This document shows positions 14,029-21,673 of a stretch of 24,134 nucleotides of DNA, piece after piece. The stretch lies in contig NCCR01000076.1 of NCBI GenBank assembly GCA_002279765.1, positions 1 through 24,134 of the forward strand, written 5' to 3'. The DNA comes from Verrucomicrobia bacterium 12-59-8. GTDB lineage: Bacteria; Verrucomicrobiota; Verrucomicrobiae; Verrucomicrobiales; Verrucomicrobiaceae. The translations under genes and the position numbers were made by a program. The notes under the pieces were generated by a model. The model was not told the origin of the DNA and made no database searches. It worked only from the letters and a program-made list of their open reading frames with translations. Every line of letters starts with the position of its first letter. Within the stretch, counting starts at the first letter, position 1.

Positions 14029-15390
14029 ATGTCTGAAAAGCGTCAGTTCTTCGGTACCGACGGCGTTCGTGCCGTGGCCAATCGCCATCCTATGACCCCC
14101 GAGTTCGTCATGCGCCTCGCGCAGGCAGCTGCCGTCGTGCTTGGAGGCAAACCCGAGGGCGGCGAACGTCCCAAAGCCGTGCTGGGCCGCGACACCCGTG
14201 CTTCGGGCGAGATGCTGGAGTCCGCACTCGCGGCGGGGCTGAATTCGGCGGGCGTGGATGTCATCCTCGCCGGTCAGCTGCCCACGCCGGCGGTCGCCAT
14301 GCTCAGTGCCCAGCTCGGTGCGAACTTCGGCGTCATTGTTTCGGCTTCGCATAATCCGTTTAAGGACAACGGCATCAAATTCGTCCATGGCGACGGCCAC
14401 AAGCTCAATGACAAGACCGAGGTCGCCATCGAGCGCCTGGTGCTCGGCAATGAAGACACGCCGCGTCCGGAAGGTCGTGGCATTGGCCGCATCACCAAAC
14501 TGGCCGACGGTGTGGATCGCTACGTGGCGCACGCGATTGCCTCGATGGCAGGCGTCCGCCTCGACGGCATGCGTGTCGCGCTCGACAACGCTCACGGCGC
14601 TTCTTCCTTTACCAGCGCTCTCGCGCTTGAGGCGCTTGGGGCCGACGTGCAGGTGTTCCACTCCGAACCGGATGGCTTCAACATCAACGAAGAATGCGGC
14701 TGCACGCACGCCGATGAAATCGAGCGCATCGTGCGCCAGTGCCAGGCACAGGCGGGCATCGCGCATGATGGCGATGCCGACCGCAGCGCGCTCTGCGATG
14801 AGGAAGCCATCGCGCTCGACGGCGACGAACTCATGGCCATTGCGGCGGAATCCATGCTGCGCAAAGGCACGCTCAAGCAGAACACTCTGGCGGTCACCGT
14901 GATGAGCAACTACGGCCTCGACGATCTCGTCTCGCGTCTCGGCGGGCGCGTGATCCGCACCGGCGTGGGGGATCGCTACGTGCTCGAAGAAATGCGCGCA
15001 CGCGGATTGAACCTCGGTGGGGAGCAGAGCGGCCACATCATTTTTGGCGACTGGGCATCCACCGGTGACGGCCTCGTCGCGGGCCTGCAGATCCTGCGCA
15101 TCATGAAAGAAACCGGCGAGCCGCTGAGCGAGCTGCGCAAGTGCCTGAAAAAATTCCCACAGTGCTCGCGCAATCTGCGCGTGCGCAACAAGCCACCCAT
15201 CGACCAGCTCGTCGAGGCGCAGAAGATCATCAAGGAGACGGAAAAAAAGCTCGGCGACTATGGTCGTGTGCTGCTGCGATATTCCGGCACTGAATCGCTC
15301 ATCCGCCTGCTCGTCGAAGGCCGGGATGTGGAATACCTCGAAGCGCAAGCTGACAAGATTGCCTCCGCAGTTCTCGCCCAGATCGGCTGA
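14029..15390 (+). CDS. glmM: Phosphoglucosamine mutase GlmM
   Basis: This enzyme interconverts glucosamine 6-phosphate and glucosamine 1-phosphate on the way to UDP-GlcNAc, and so to peptidoglycan and lipopolysaccharide. The 453 residues match the family length. The N-terminus RQFFGTDGVRAVAN is canonical. The phospho-serine loop is VSASHNPFKDNGIKF (serine near 105), the metal-binding loop is HDGDADRSA (about 244-252), the sugar-binding loop is GGEQSGHI (about 330), and the C-terminal phosphate-binding loop is RYSGTESLIRLL (about 417-428). In bacteria with CdaA, GlmM can bind and inhibit the cyclase, so its linkage to cdaA is functionally meaningful. The stop overlaps the bioD start (TGATG). 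Confidence 0.96.
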   Translation: MSEKRQFFGTDGVRAVANRHPMTPEFVMRLAQAAAVVLGGKPEGGERPKAVLGRDTRASGEMLESALAAGLNSAGVDVILAGQLPTPAVAMLSAQLGANFGVIVSASHNPFKDNGIKFVHGDGHKLNDKTEVAIERLVLGNEDTPRPEGRGIGRITKLADGVDRYVAHAIASMAGVRLDGMRVALDNAHGASSFTSALALEALGADVQVFHSEPDGFNINEECGCTHADEIERIVRQCQAQAGIAHDGDADRSALCDEEAIALDGDELMAIAAESMLRKGTLKQNTLAVTVMSNYGLDDLVSRLGGRVIRTGVGDRYVLEEMRARGLNLGGEQSGHIIFGDWASTGDGLVAGLQILRIMKETGEPLSELRKCLKKFPQCSRNLRVRNKPPIDQLVEAQKIIKETEKKLGDYGRVLLRYSGTESLIRLLVEGRDVEYLEAQADKIASAVLAQIG

Positions 15391-16013
15391 TGTCGCACTA
15401 CTTCATCACCGGCACCGACACTGACGCAGGCAAGACCTACGTCACCTGTTTGCTGCTGGAAGCCTTGAAACGCATTGGCAAAAGTGTCGCTGGCTTCAAG
15501 CCCTTCGTCTGCGGCGCACGTGATGACGCCATCCATCTGGCGAATGCTGGTAGTGAGGGGCTGAGTGTCGAGGAAGTCAATCCTGTGTGGTTCAAGGTGC
15601 CCGCGGCCCCCTACGCTGCCGCACTGATGGAAAACCGCCGCATTGAACTGAACGACGTCATTGACCGCTTTCAGGAACTCATGCAGCGCCATGATCACGT
15701 CCTCGTCGAGGGTGCCGGCGGCTGGGAAGTGCCGCTGAATGAGTTTTCCACCATGGCCGACTTCGCACAACGTCTCGCACTGCCGGTGATCGTCGTTGTG
15801 AACAACAAGCTCGGCTGCCTCAACCACACCCTCCTCACCGTGCGCAACATCCAGGCCCGTGGCCTCACCTGTGCAGGCATCATTTTGAACTACGTCCGGG
15901 AAGAGCGCGACGCCGCAAGCATCAGCAACCGCATGGTGCTGGAGCATTTTCTGGACGTGCCAGTTCTCGCCGAAATCATGCATGGCGAGACGGAGATCGA
16001 GTGGCCGTTGTGA
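15390..16013 (+). CDS. bioD: Dethiobiotin synthetase BioD
   Basis: An ATP-dependent cytoplasmic enzyme that closes the ureido ring of dethiobiotin from 7,8-diaminopelargonate and CO2, the penultimate step of biotin synthesis. The 207 residues are normal. The N-terminal P-loop GTDTDAGKTYVT (residues 8-19), EGAGGWEVPL (the conserved EGAGG segment, about 108-117) and VVVNNKLGCLNHTLLT (nucleotide-base contact, about 137-152) are present. Its ATG overlaps the glmM stop by one base (TGATG), which implies translational coupling. No other biotin gene (bioA, bioB, bioF) is nearby, so the gene is separated from its pathway partners. Confidence 0.92.
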   Translation: MSHYFITGTDTDAGKTYVTCLLLEALKRIGKSVAGFKPFVCGARDDAIHLANAGSEGLSVEEVNPVWFKVPAAPYAAALMENRRIELNDVIDRFQELMQRHDHVLVEGAGGWEVPLNEFSTMADFAQRLALPVIVVVNNKLGCLNHTLLTVRNIQARGLTCAGIILNYVREERDAASISNRMVLEHFLDVPVLAEIMHGETEIEWPL

Positions 16014-16020
16014 TGGGGGG

Positions 16021-16033
16021 GATGGAAACCATC
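16021..16033. repeat. Small hairpin after bioD
   Basis: GATGG-AAA-CCATC forms a perfect five-pair stem with a three-base loop, 7 bases after the bioD stop. No T-run follows, so it is a weak terminator at best. It may instead be a transcript-end stabiliser. Confidence 0.3.
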
Positions 16034-16116
16034 ACGGGGTCAAGGCTGACAAAAAACCTGACGATATTTCCTATTTGGCCATTAGCTGGCACATGCAGGT
16101 TGCTTTACTAAATACC

Positions 16117-16233
16117 ATGAAAGCTGGCGTTTTCTGGCGCGGCAGACGCAAGCGCATGCTCTGGCTGTTTGCCATCCTGTTTGTTGTCGGTGCGCTGATC
16201 CAGGTCGGTGTGTTCTTTTCTTTGGTTCTTTGA
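16117..16233 (+). CDS. 38-residue single-helix membrane peptide
   Basis: The product starts MKAGVFWRGRRKRMLWLFAI: a short aromatic N-terminus, a strongly basic stretch (RGRRKR) and one hydrophobic helix running almost to the C-terminus (LFAILFVVGALIQVGVFFSLVL). This basic-then-hydrophobic pattern fits an inserted inner-membrane micropeptide with its N-terminus inside. The frame is open further upstream to 15982, but those residues overlap bioD and look non-coding, so the ATG at 16117 is chosen. It has no clear ribosome binding site. Its stop TGA (16231-16233) abuts the convergent PAP2 gene's stop, the two being the halves of TGATCA. I do not recognise a family. Confidence 0.5.
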   Translation: MKAGVFWRGRRKRMLWLFAILFVVGALIQVGVFFSLVL

Positions 16234-16833
16234 TCAGATCGTGCGAGTGGCTCGTCTGGCCACGCTCACCACCCCCAGCCCCACAAAGACTCCAATGGCC
16301 ATTGAAGGCGGGATGTCACTGGGCCAGTGAGCGCCGCAATAAACGCGTGAATAAGCGACTGCAGCGGCCAGCAGATACATGCCGATGCCTGCGCGGCGAT
16401 AAAGGCACGCGATGACCGTGGCGACGGCGAACATGTTGATGGTGTGGCTGGAAGGAAACGACTTGCCGTGTGCAGCGCCGTTCGGTTCGCTGGGTTGAAC
16501 CACCGGCTTCTGAAACAGGCGCATGAAGGCCGGTGAAGCGGTGCCCAGATCCCTCACGATCACATCAGCCCTGGCATCGCGTGGGCGCACACGGCCAATG
16601 GTCTTTTTCAGGGTGTTGGAAATCACGCCGTCACCGATTGCGATGGCGATTCCGGCACAGAGCAGCATTACACGCGCCCGTCTGCCGCCTCGCCATACCG
16701 TGAGCAGCACGGCTACTAGGATGAGGGGCAGCCAGGCCTCAATGGCGGAGAGGGCGGGCATCAGCCAGTCGAGCACCGGGTGTGACCATGCGGTGTTGAT
16801 TTGATGCAGCAGGCTGAGGTCCCAGGTGTTCAT
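16234..16833 (-). CDS. PAP2-family membrane phosphatase
   Basis: An integral membrane phosphatase of 199 residues with about six helices. The three PAP2 motifs are visible in order: KKTIGRVRPRD (K-x6-RP), SFPSSHT (PS-x-H) and SRVYCGAHWPSD (SR-x5-H-x3-D), so the catalytic His pair and Arg residues are intact. Such enzymes remove phosphate from undecaprenyl pyrophosphate, phosphatidylglycerol phosphate or lipid-A-like substrates on the outer face of the inner membrane. The start at 16833 (MNTWDLSLLHQ) directly abuts the stop of the upstream glycosyltransferase gene at 16830; an in-frame ATG at 16854 would overlap it by 25 bases. Pairing with a polyprenyl-phosphate-sugar-dependent transferase favours a role in recycling or remodelling of lipid carriers. 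Confidence 0.88.
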   Translation of the reverse strand: MNTWDLSLLHQINTAWSHPVLDWLMPALSAIEAWLPLILVAVLLTVWRGGRRARVMLLCAGIAIAIGDGVISNTLKKTIGRVRPRDARADVIVRDLGTASPAFMRLFQKPVVQPSEPNGAAHGKSFPSSHTINMFAVATVIACLYRRAGIGMYLLAAAVAYSRVYCGAHWPSDIPPSMAIGVFVGLGVVSVARRATRTI

Positions 16834-18365
16834 TGCGCACGCACGGGTTTCCAATCCTTCAATTTCCGTCCGAGAAACACGCTGAACTCACGCCGTTCCT
16901 TCCCCAGCGGGATGCTGATTTGGCCACGGTGCTCCATTTTCTCGAAGGCGTTGGTGAAGACGGGGTTTTGCAGCAGGGCCTCGCCAGGCCCGGGATCAAG
17001 GATCAATGCATCGGCTCCGATGCGTTCTTCAGGCCCAGGCCAGATTTCATACTGGGACTGGACTGAGCCACTTGGCTCCCAGCGATAAACACGTGGATGG
17101 GACGGCATGTAGAAGGCCATCTCGGCGGCTTGGTAGCGGTGGCCCAGCGCCATGACAAAGGTGTTCTTGGGTTCCGGCACCACATCGAGAAACTTCTGTG
17201 CCTCAATCCCTGCTTCCTTCCAACCGCGCAGGCTGGCCAGTTTGTCGATTCCCTTCAAATCAGTGCTGAAGATAATGACAAGCGCGAGATGCACGATGAG
17301 GACCAGCGCACCGCCAACCCTCAGCGACCAGCGCTGCCAGCCGGGATGAAGCTTGAACGGCGCGGCCCCGCGCAGCCATGCCGCTGCCAGAATGAACGCA
17401 GGCACAAAGAAGGCGGCGGGCCAGTTTGGATTGATGCGTTGACGCAAGGCCAGCACTGCAAAGCAGGCCAGCGCGGGAGCGGAGGCCAGCATGATGAACA
17501 ACAGCGGACGCGTGAGCTGTTTGCGCTGCTTCACCGCCGCGATCATCGCAGCAACCAAGGCTGCAAACGTCACGGGGGTGTAGATCAGCGCCTGCAGGCC
17601 AACGTTTTCCAAGGTGCGGCCCAGCCAACCGAGAAAGTCCTTCTGGGCGGCATCAAAGTGATGCTTGGTGTGCTCCAGCGTGATCCATGCATGCTGCTGG
17701 TTCCAGTGCAGGACCGGAATGATGAACGCCATGCCGCAGAGAATGGCGAGCCACATGCGCGGATTGCGCAGTAGGGCGCGATCCTGATGCGAAACGGCGG
17801 CGAAGAGCAACATGAGCGCCGGAAAGGCCAGCATCATCAGTTTGCTCAGCGTGCCGAAGCCAATCACGAACGCCAGTGCTAGCCAGCGCGAGTTGCAGGT
17901 CGGTTTTTGGGCGGCAAACCAGAACAGCAGCAGCCCCAGCGTCCAGCACAGCAGCAGCGGCGCATCAATGGTGAACAGCAGGTTAAGCCCCGCATTGGCT
18001 ATGGTCAGGAGCACCAGCACGGCGGTGAGAAAAGCAGTGCGCGCATCAAACAGCACCAGCGCCATGCGGTGGATGATGACCAGCGTGGCCGTGCCCAGCA
18101 GCAGGGCCGCAAAGCGGATGCCCCACTCGGCATCTCCCGAGAGCCAGCCGATCAAGCCCATCATCCAGCCGATCATGGGCGGCTTGCTGTAGTAGCACCA
18201 GTCCAGCCTGCGGCCCCAGTCCCAGTAGTAGGCCTCATCCCCCGCCAGATCCGCGCCATTTACAAAAAGCAGCATCACGCCGATGCGCGCGATGAAAACG
18301 GCGGCCAGCAGCCACCAGAAACGATTAATCCAGGTCGCGGAGTCAGAAGCGGGAGTTACAGCCAT
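16830..18365 (-). CDS. GT39/ArnT-like membrane glycosyltransferase
   Basis: A 511-residue polytopic membrane protein of the PMT_2/GT39 type, which moves a sugar from a polyprenyl-phosphate donor to lipid A, protein or another envelope acceptor on the periplasmic side. The first external loop carries the catalytic acidic motif LAGDEAYYWDWGRRLDWCYYSKPPM, the pattern DEAYYW...(G)YY.(H/K)PP of the family. About eleven hydrophobic helices follow, ending in a soluble C-terminal region of about 130 residues (from FSTDLKGIDKL). The start at 18365 (MAVTPASDSATW) is chosen because the open frame upstream (to 18470) runs through low-quality sequence, and because TATCAT lies 8 bases in front. It ends where the PAP2 gene begins. 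Confidence 0.88.
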   Translation of the reverse strand: MAVTPASDSATWINRFWWLLAAVFIARIGVMLLFVNGADLAGDEAYYWDWGRRLDWCYYSKPPMIGWMMGLIGWLSGDAEWGIRFAALLLGTATLVIIHRMALVLFDARTAFLTAVLVLLTIANAGLNLLFTIDAPLLLCWTLGLLLFWFAAQKPTCNSRWLALAFVIGFGTLSKLMMLAFPALMLLFAAVSHQDRALLRNPRMWLAILCGMAFIIPVLHWNQQHAWITLEHTKHHFDAAQKDFLGWLGRTLENVGLQALIYTPVTFAALVAAMIAAVKQRKQLTRPLLFIMLASAPALACFAVLALRQRINPNWPAAFFVPAFILAAAWLRGAAPFKLHPGWQRWSLRVGGALVLIVHLALVIIFSTDLKGIDKLASLRGWKEAGIEAQKFLDVVPEPKNTFVMALGHRYQAAEMAFYMPSHPRVYRWEPSGSVQSQYEIWPGPEERIGADALILDPGPGEALLQNPVFTNAFEKMEHRGQISIPLGKERREFSVFLGRKLKDWKPVRAQ

Positions 18366-18373
18366 GCGCCTGC

Positions 18374-18379
18374 ATGATA
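18374..18379 (-). promoter_or_regulatory. Candidate -10 box before the GT39 gene
   Basis: TATCAT on the minus strand matches TATAAT at 5 of 6 bases and ends 8 bases before the ATG at 18365. The -35 region is poor at 16-18 bases spacing. Confidence 0.3.
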
Positions 18380-18438
18380 GCGGTGACTGCCGGGTGGGAA
18401 ATGGGAATCCAATCGGATGATCTTGTTTCTTGGCTGCT

Positions 18439-18464
18439 TGCACCCGGCTGCGGTGCAGGCACCG
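18439..18464. repeat. Overlapping dyads in the folC leader
   Basis: TGCACC (18439-18444) can pair with GGTGCA (18452-18457). The same central GGTGC can instead pair with GCACC downstream (CGGTGC-AG-GCACCG, 18451-18464). The two structures are mutually exclusive and lie just before the folC ribosome-binding region (AGGA immediately before or overlapping the ATG at 18478). This could be an operator in the 112-base divergent gap or a small leader switch. No function is assigned. Confidence 0.35.
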
Positions 18465-18477
18465 TGACACCTCAGGA

Positions 18478-19701
18478 ATGACGAATCACACGGCGCAAAA
18501 AGAAATTGACTGGCTCTACAGCACACAGCTCTTCGGCATCAAGCTGGGACTCGACAACGTGCGGCGCCTGCTGAGCGAACTGCATCTGCCTGCGGCTGGG
18601 CAGCAGTTCATCCACGTCGCCGGTACGAATGGCAAGGGCTCCAGCTGCGCCTTCATGCATTCCATTTTGCAGGCCGCAGGCATCAACGCCGGTTTGTTTA
18701 CTTCACCTCACCTCATCCATTTTGGTGAGCGCATTCGCGATGCCGAACGCGTGATCACGCCTGACGAGATCGCCGCAGGCATCGCCCGCCAGCGCGAGCG
18801 TGTGGCCGGGTGGGACCCACACCCCACGTTTTTTGAGCTCACGCTAGCCCTGGCCCTTGAATGGTTCGCGCAGCGTGGCAATCCCTGGGTCGTGCTTGAA
18901 ACCGGCCTCGGCGGTCGCCTGGACGCCACCAATGCCATCACGCCTGCGGTCAGTGTCATCACCCCCATCGGCTGGGATCACATGGACATGCTTGGAGACA
19001 CTCTCGCCAAGATCGCCGCCGAGAAAGCCGGCATCATCAAGCCCGACGTGCCGGTGGTCACGATGCGGCAGGCCCCCGAAGCGCTGGAGGTCATCGCCAG
19101 CACCGCCGCCGAGCGCGGCGCACCTCTTACGATCCTCGAAACGCCCTGGCACGAGGAAACCGGCCTCGCGGGTTCACATCAGCGCTGGAATGCCGCCATG
19201 GCTGTCGCGGCACTCCGGGCTGCCGGATTCGACTTCGATGAGGATGCGATCAGACGTGGTCTGCGCGAAGTTCAATGGCCCGCACGTTTTCAAAAAGTGG
19301 GCGACTGCATTATTGATGGCGCTCACAACATCGATGCGGCCCGCGTCCTCGCCCAAACCTGGCGCGAGCAGTTCCCGAACGAGCAGGCAGAGATCATCTT
19401 CGGTGCCGTCTCTGGCAAGGACACCGCTGCCGTGCTGCGCGAACTCTCTCCCATCGCCGCCTGCTGGCATTTCACCGGCTTTGAGTCACCGCGTGCGCTG
19501 CCTGCGGACACGCTGCGCGAAATTTGGAACGGCCTCGGACTCGCATCTCGTCCTGTAACCGCGCATGCGCGCATTGCAGAAGCCTTGCAGGCCATCAAAC
19601 CCAATGACCCGGTGCTGATCACAGGCTCTCTCTATCTGGCTGGCGAAGCCCTCGCCCTGCTCGAAAACAGAACGGCCGCCTTCGAGCGTAGCGCCCAGTA
19701 G
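18478..19701 (+). CDS. folC: Folylpolyglutamate synthase / dihydrofolate synthase FolC
   Basis: A cytoplasmic ligase of the Mur family, 407 residues, which adds glutamate to dihydropteroate and to folates. The N-terminal YSTQLFGIKLGLDNVRRLL is typical. The P-loop is VAGTNGKGSSCAF (about 47-59), followed by FTSPHLIHFGERI, FELTLALALEWF, LETGLGGRLDATN and ITPIGWDHMDMLGDTLAKIAAEKAGI. The C-terminal part contains DGAHNIDAA and the loop IFGAVSGKD. The order and length are normal. The ATG at 18478 is preferred because of the nearby AGG and because the residues between 18430 and it show no family similarity. It converges with the NYN gene, with 12 bases between their ends. Confidence 0.94.
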   Translation: MTNHTAQKEIDWLYSTQLFGIKLGLDNVRRLLSELHLPAAGQQFIHVAGTNGKGSSCAFMHSILQAAGINAGLFTSPHLIHFGERIRDAERVITPDEIAAGIARQRERVAGWDPHPTFFELTLALALEWFAQRGNPWVVLETGLGGRLDATNAITPAVSVITPIGWDHMDMLGDTLAKIAAEKAGIIKPDVPVVTMRQAPEALEVIASTAAERGAPLTILETPWHEETGLAGSHQRWNAAMAVAALRAAGFDFDEDAIRRGLREVQWPARFQKVGDCIIDGAHNIDAARVLAQTWREQFPNEQAEIIFGAVSGKDTAAVLRELSPIAACWHFTGFESPRALPADTLREIWNGLGLASRPVTAHARIAEALQAIKPNDPVLITGSLYLAGEALALLENRTAAFERSAQ

Positions 19702-19713
19702 GTGCCCGGCGTA

Positions 19714-20529
19714 CTATTCATCAGACGCCGACGCCTTGATCCGATAGCCGTTCTCGTTCTTTTCCAGCTTCATCAGATTGCGCTCCGCCGCCGCCTCCAG
19801 CAGCGCGCTGAAAGTGCTGAAGCCGTAAAAGCGCTCGTCGAACTGCGGCTGCAGGCGGCGGATGGCCTGCTTCACCGGCCCGGCCCACACGGTGTCGCTG
19901 CCACTGCGGCCCAGCATCGCCTCGACGGTCTCCACCACGAGCTGGAGCGCCTTTTCAGGATCGCCCCCCGGCTTTCTCTCCTGAGAGACCGGTTTGGAGG
20001 TGGAGGGGGCCGGCTTCGCACGTGCCATCCGCTTCTTCGTCTTTTCCTCCTCGCGCACCAGATCGTCGTAGAAGATAAATTCGTCGCAGTTGTCGATGAA
20101 CAACCCGCTCGTGGACTGCTTCACCCCCACGCCGATGACCGTCTTGTTGTTCTCACGCAGCTTGCTCACCAGCGGCGAGAAATCGGAATCGCCGCTCACA
20201 ATCGCAAAGGTGTCTACATGCGGCTTTGTGTAGCAGAGGTCGAGCGCGTCCACCACCATGCGGATGTCCGCCGAATTTTTGCCCGACTGCCGCACATGCG
20301 GGATCTCGATCAGTTCAAACGATGCCTGATGGATGCCGGCCTTGAAGCCTTTGTAGTGGTCCCAGTCGCAGTAGGCCTTCTTCACCACGATGCTGCCCTT
20401 CAGCAGCAGCCGGTCCAGCACCTTGTTCATGTCGAACTTGTCATACTGGGCGTCCTTCACCCCGATGGCCAGATTTTCAAAGTCGCAGAAAACAGCGATG
20501 GTATGCATGCGGTCGGTAGGAGTGGCCAT
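19714..20529 (-). CDS. NYN-domain putative ribonuclease with OST-HTH/LOTUS domain
   Basis: A 271-residue protein. The N-terminal NYN (LabA/DUF88-like, PIN fold) domain runs from about residue 10 to 160. It has the acidic positions of the family: VFCDFENLAIG, GKNSADIRMVVDAL and FAIVSGDSDFSPLV; a metal-dependent RNase active site is therefore plausible. A basic Pro/Lys/Ser linker (about 165-190, KKRMARAKPAPSTSKPVSQER) leads to a C-terminal OST-HTH/LOTUS domain (about 192-265, VETVEAMLGRSGSDTVWAGPVKQAIRRLQPQFDERFYGFSTFSALLEAA). This NYN plus OST-HTH arrangement is known in bacteria and, in more elaborate form, in animal MARF1/limkain-b1. The target RNA is unknown. The start could also be Met8 at 20508. 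Confidence 0.85.
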   Translation of the reverse strand: MATPTDRMHTIAVFCDFENLAIGVKDAQYDKFDMNKVLDRLLLKGSIVVKKAYCDWDHYKGFKAGIHQASFELIEIPHVRQSGKNSADIRMVVDALDLCYTKPHVDTFAIVSGDSDFSPLVSKLRENNKTVIGVGVKQSTSGLFIDNCDEFIFYDDLVREEEKTKKRMARAKPAPSTSKPVSQERKPGGDPEKALQLVVETVEAMLGRSGSDTVWAGPVKQAIRRLQPQFDERFYGFSTFSALLEAAAERNLMKLEKNENGYRIKASASDE

Positions 20530-20777
20530 GGTAGCAGACCGTCCGCCCGCACAGCCTCCGGGTCAACCGGCGTTCGAGTTGCATTCGTGGCAGAGGTGCC
20601 CAAGGAATGCCTGCAGGAACTTTTGGTTGCGCGGGAGAACTGTGAGGTGTGCGCCAACGAAGGCAGCTTCGCCACCGAGCAGATCTGCGGCAGCAGACTG
20701 GAATCGGCACCGCAAAACAAGCGCTGACAGAGGCCTCTCAAATTTTGGCCGACTAAACCCCTTTTTTCAACAGGCTC
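20530..20777. other. Intergenic region between the FAH-family gene and the NYN gene
   Basis: Almost 250 bases without a firm gene. On the plus strand a frame from GTG at 20587 to TGA at 20725-20727 (47 codons) has codon use like the neighbouring genes and cysteine spacing ENCEVCANEGSFATEQICGS, but no ribosome binding site and no recognised family. The rest contains the minus-strand leader of the NYN gene (TTGACC on the minus strand near 20570, without a clear -10) and an A/T-rich stretch at 20740-20780 just after the FAH-family gene's stop. No convincing terminator hairpin was seen. Confidence 0.4.
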
Positions 20778-21635
20778 TTAGACGGCCGCTACTGCCGTCT
20801 GCCCTTGCTCGCCGAGGCCTTCGACACCGAGTTCGATGACATCGCCGGGCTTCATGAAGAGGGGATCGGGTTTGAAGCCGAGGCCGACGCCGGGAGGCGT
20901 GCCGGTGGTGATGATGTCTCCGGGCAGCAGGCTCATGAACTGGCTGAGGTAGCTCACCAGCGTCTTCACGCCGAAGATCATCTGCGCAGTGCTGCTGTTC
21001 TGAATGGTCTTGCCGTTCAGCTTGAGCCAGAGCTTCAAATTTTGCGGATCAGGAATCTCATCGCTTGTGGCGAGAAAGGGACCGATGGGCGCGAAGGTGT
21101 CACAGCTCTTGCCTTTGACCCACTGACCGCCGCGCTCCAGCTGCCATTCGCGCTCGCTGTAGTCGTTGTGTACGCAGTAACCAGCCACATGGCTCAGTGC
21201 GTTCTCTTCGGAGACGTAGCTGGCCTTTTTGCCGATGACGAAGGCGAGCTCGACTTCCCAGTCGGTCTTCTTCGAGTTGCGCGGGATGACCACATTGTCG
21301 TTCGGCCCGGCGATAGCACTGGTGGCCTTGAAAAACACGATGGGCTCGGCGGGAATGGGCATGCCGCTTTCCTTGGCGTGGTCGCTGTAGTTCAGACCGA
21401 TGCAGATGATCTTGCTCGGACGTGCAATGCACGGGCCCAGACGCGTATCGTCAGCCACCTTCGGCGCACTGCCCGCATTGGCCTTCGCCCAGGCGGCGAG
21501 ACTTTCCAGACCATCGCCCCCGAAGAACTTCTCATCGTAGTCGCTGCCAAAGGCGCTCGCATCAATGCGGCTGCCATCGTCGAGTTGCAGGCCGGGTTTC
21601 TCTTCTCCAGGATTTCCAAAGCGGATCAGTTTCAT
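20778..21635 (-). CDS. Fumarylacetoacetate hydrolase family protein
   Basis: A metal-dependent C-C bond hydrolase/decarboxylase of the FAH superfamily, 285 residues: a small N-terminal domain (1-70) and the catalytic FAH fold (about 73-285). Metal-binding and catalytic segments are visible: CIGLNYSDHAKES, TDWEVELAFVIG (Glu127 and Glu129), HNDYSEREWQ (Asp158), KSCDTFAPIGPF and TTGTPPGVGLG. Close relatives are often labelled ureidoglycolate lyase, but FAH-family enzymes of this form also act as 2,4-diketo-3-deoxy-sugar-acid hydrolases. The SDR gene 38 bases upstream favours the second role, since the 4-dehydrogenase and hydrolase are adjacent steps in the non-phosphorylative fucose/rhamnose-type routes. 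The substrate cannot be fixed from sequence. Confidence 0.88.
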   Translation of the reverse strand: MKLIRFGNPGEEKPGLQLDDGSRIDASAFGSDYDEKFFGGDGLESLAAWAKANAGSAPKVADDTRLGPCIARPSKIICIGLNYSDHAKESGMPIPAEPIVFFKATSAIAGPNDNVVIPRNSKKTDWEVELAFVIGKKASYVSEENALSHVAGYCVHNDYSEREWQLERGGQWVKGKSCDTFAPIGPFLATSDEIPDPQNLKLWLKLNGKTIQNSSTAQMIFGVKTLVSYLSQFMSLLPGDIITTGTPPGVGLGFKPDPLFMKPGDVIELGVEGLGEQGQTAVAAV

Positions 21636-21673
21636 GGTATGGTTGTTCTTCTCGGTTCTCGGTTTTCAATTCG

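Noticed and set aside
13972..15348. Long minus-strand open frame opposite glmM
   Set aside because: glmM has every catalytic motif on the plus strand; the reverse frame has His/Asp/Ala-rich composition typical of an antisense shadow.
16087..16104. Second sigma-54-like site (TGGCAC ... TTGCT) just before the 38-residue peptide gene
   Set aside because: The GG and GC elements are 12 bases apart instead of the required 10; sigma-54 spacing is strict.
19702..20727. Long plus-strand open frame opposite the NYN gene
   Set aside because: It is antisense to a well-supported NYN/OST-HTH protein and shows the biased composition of a shadow frame. Only its last part, outside the NYN gene, was considered separately.
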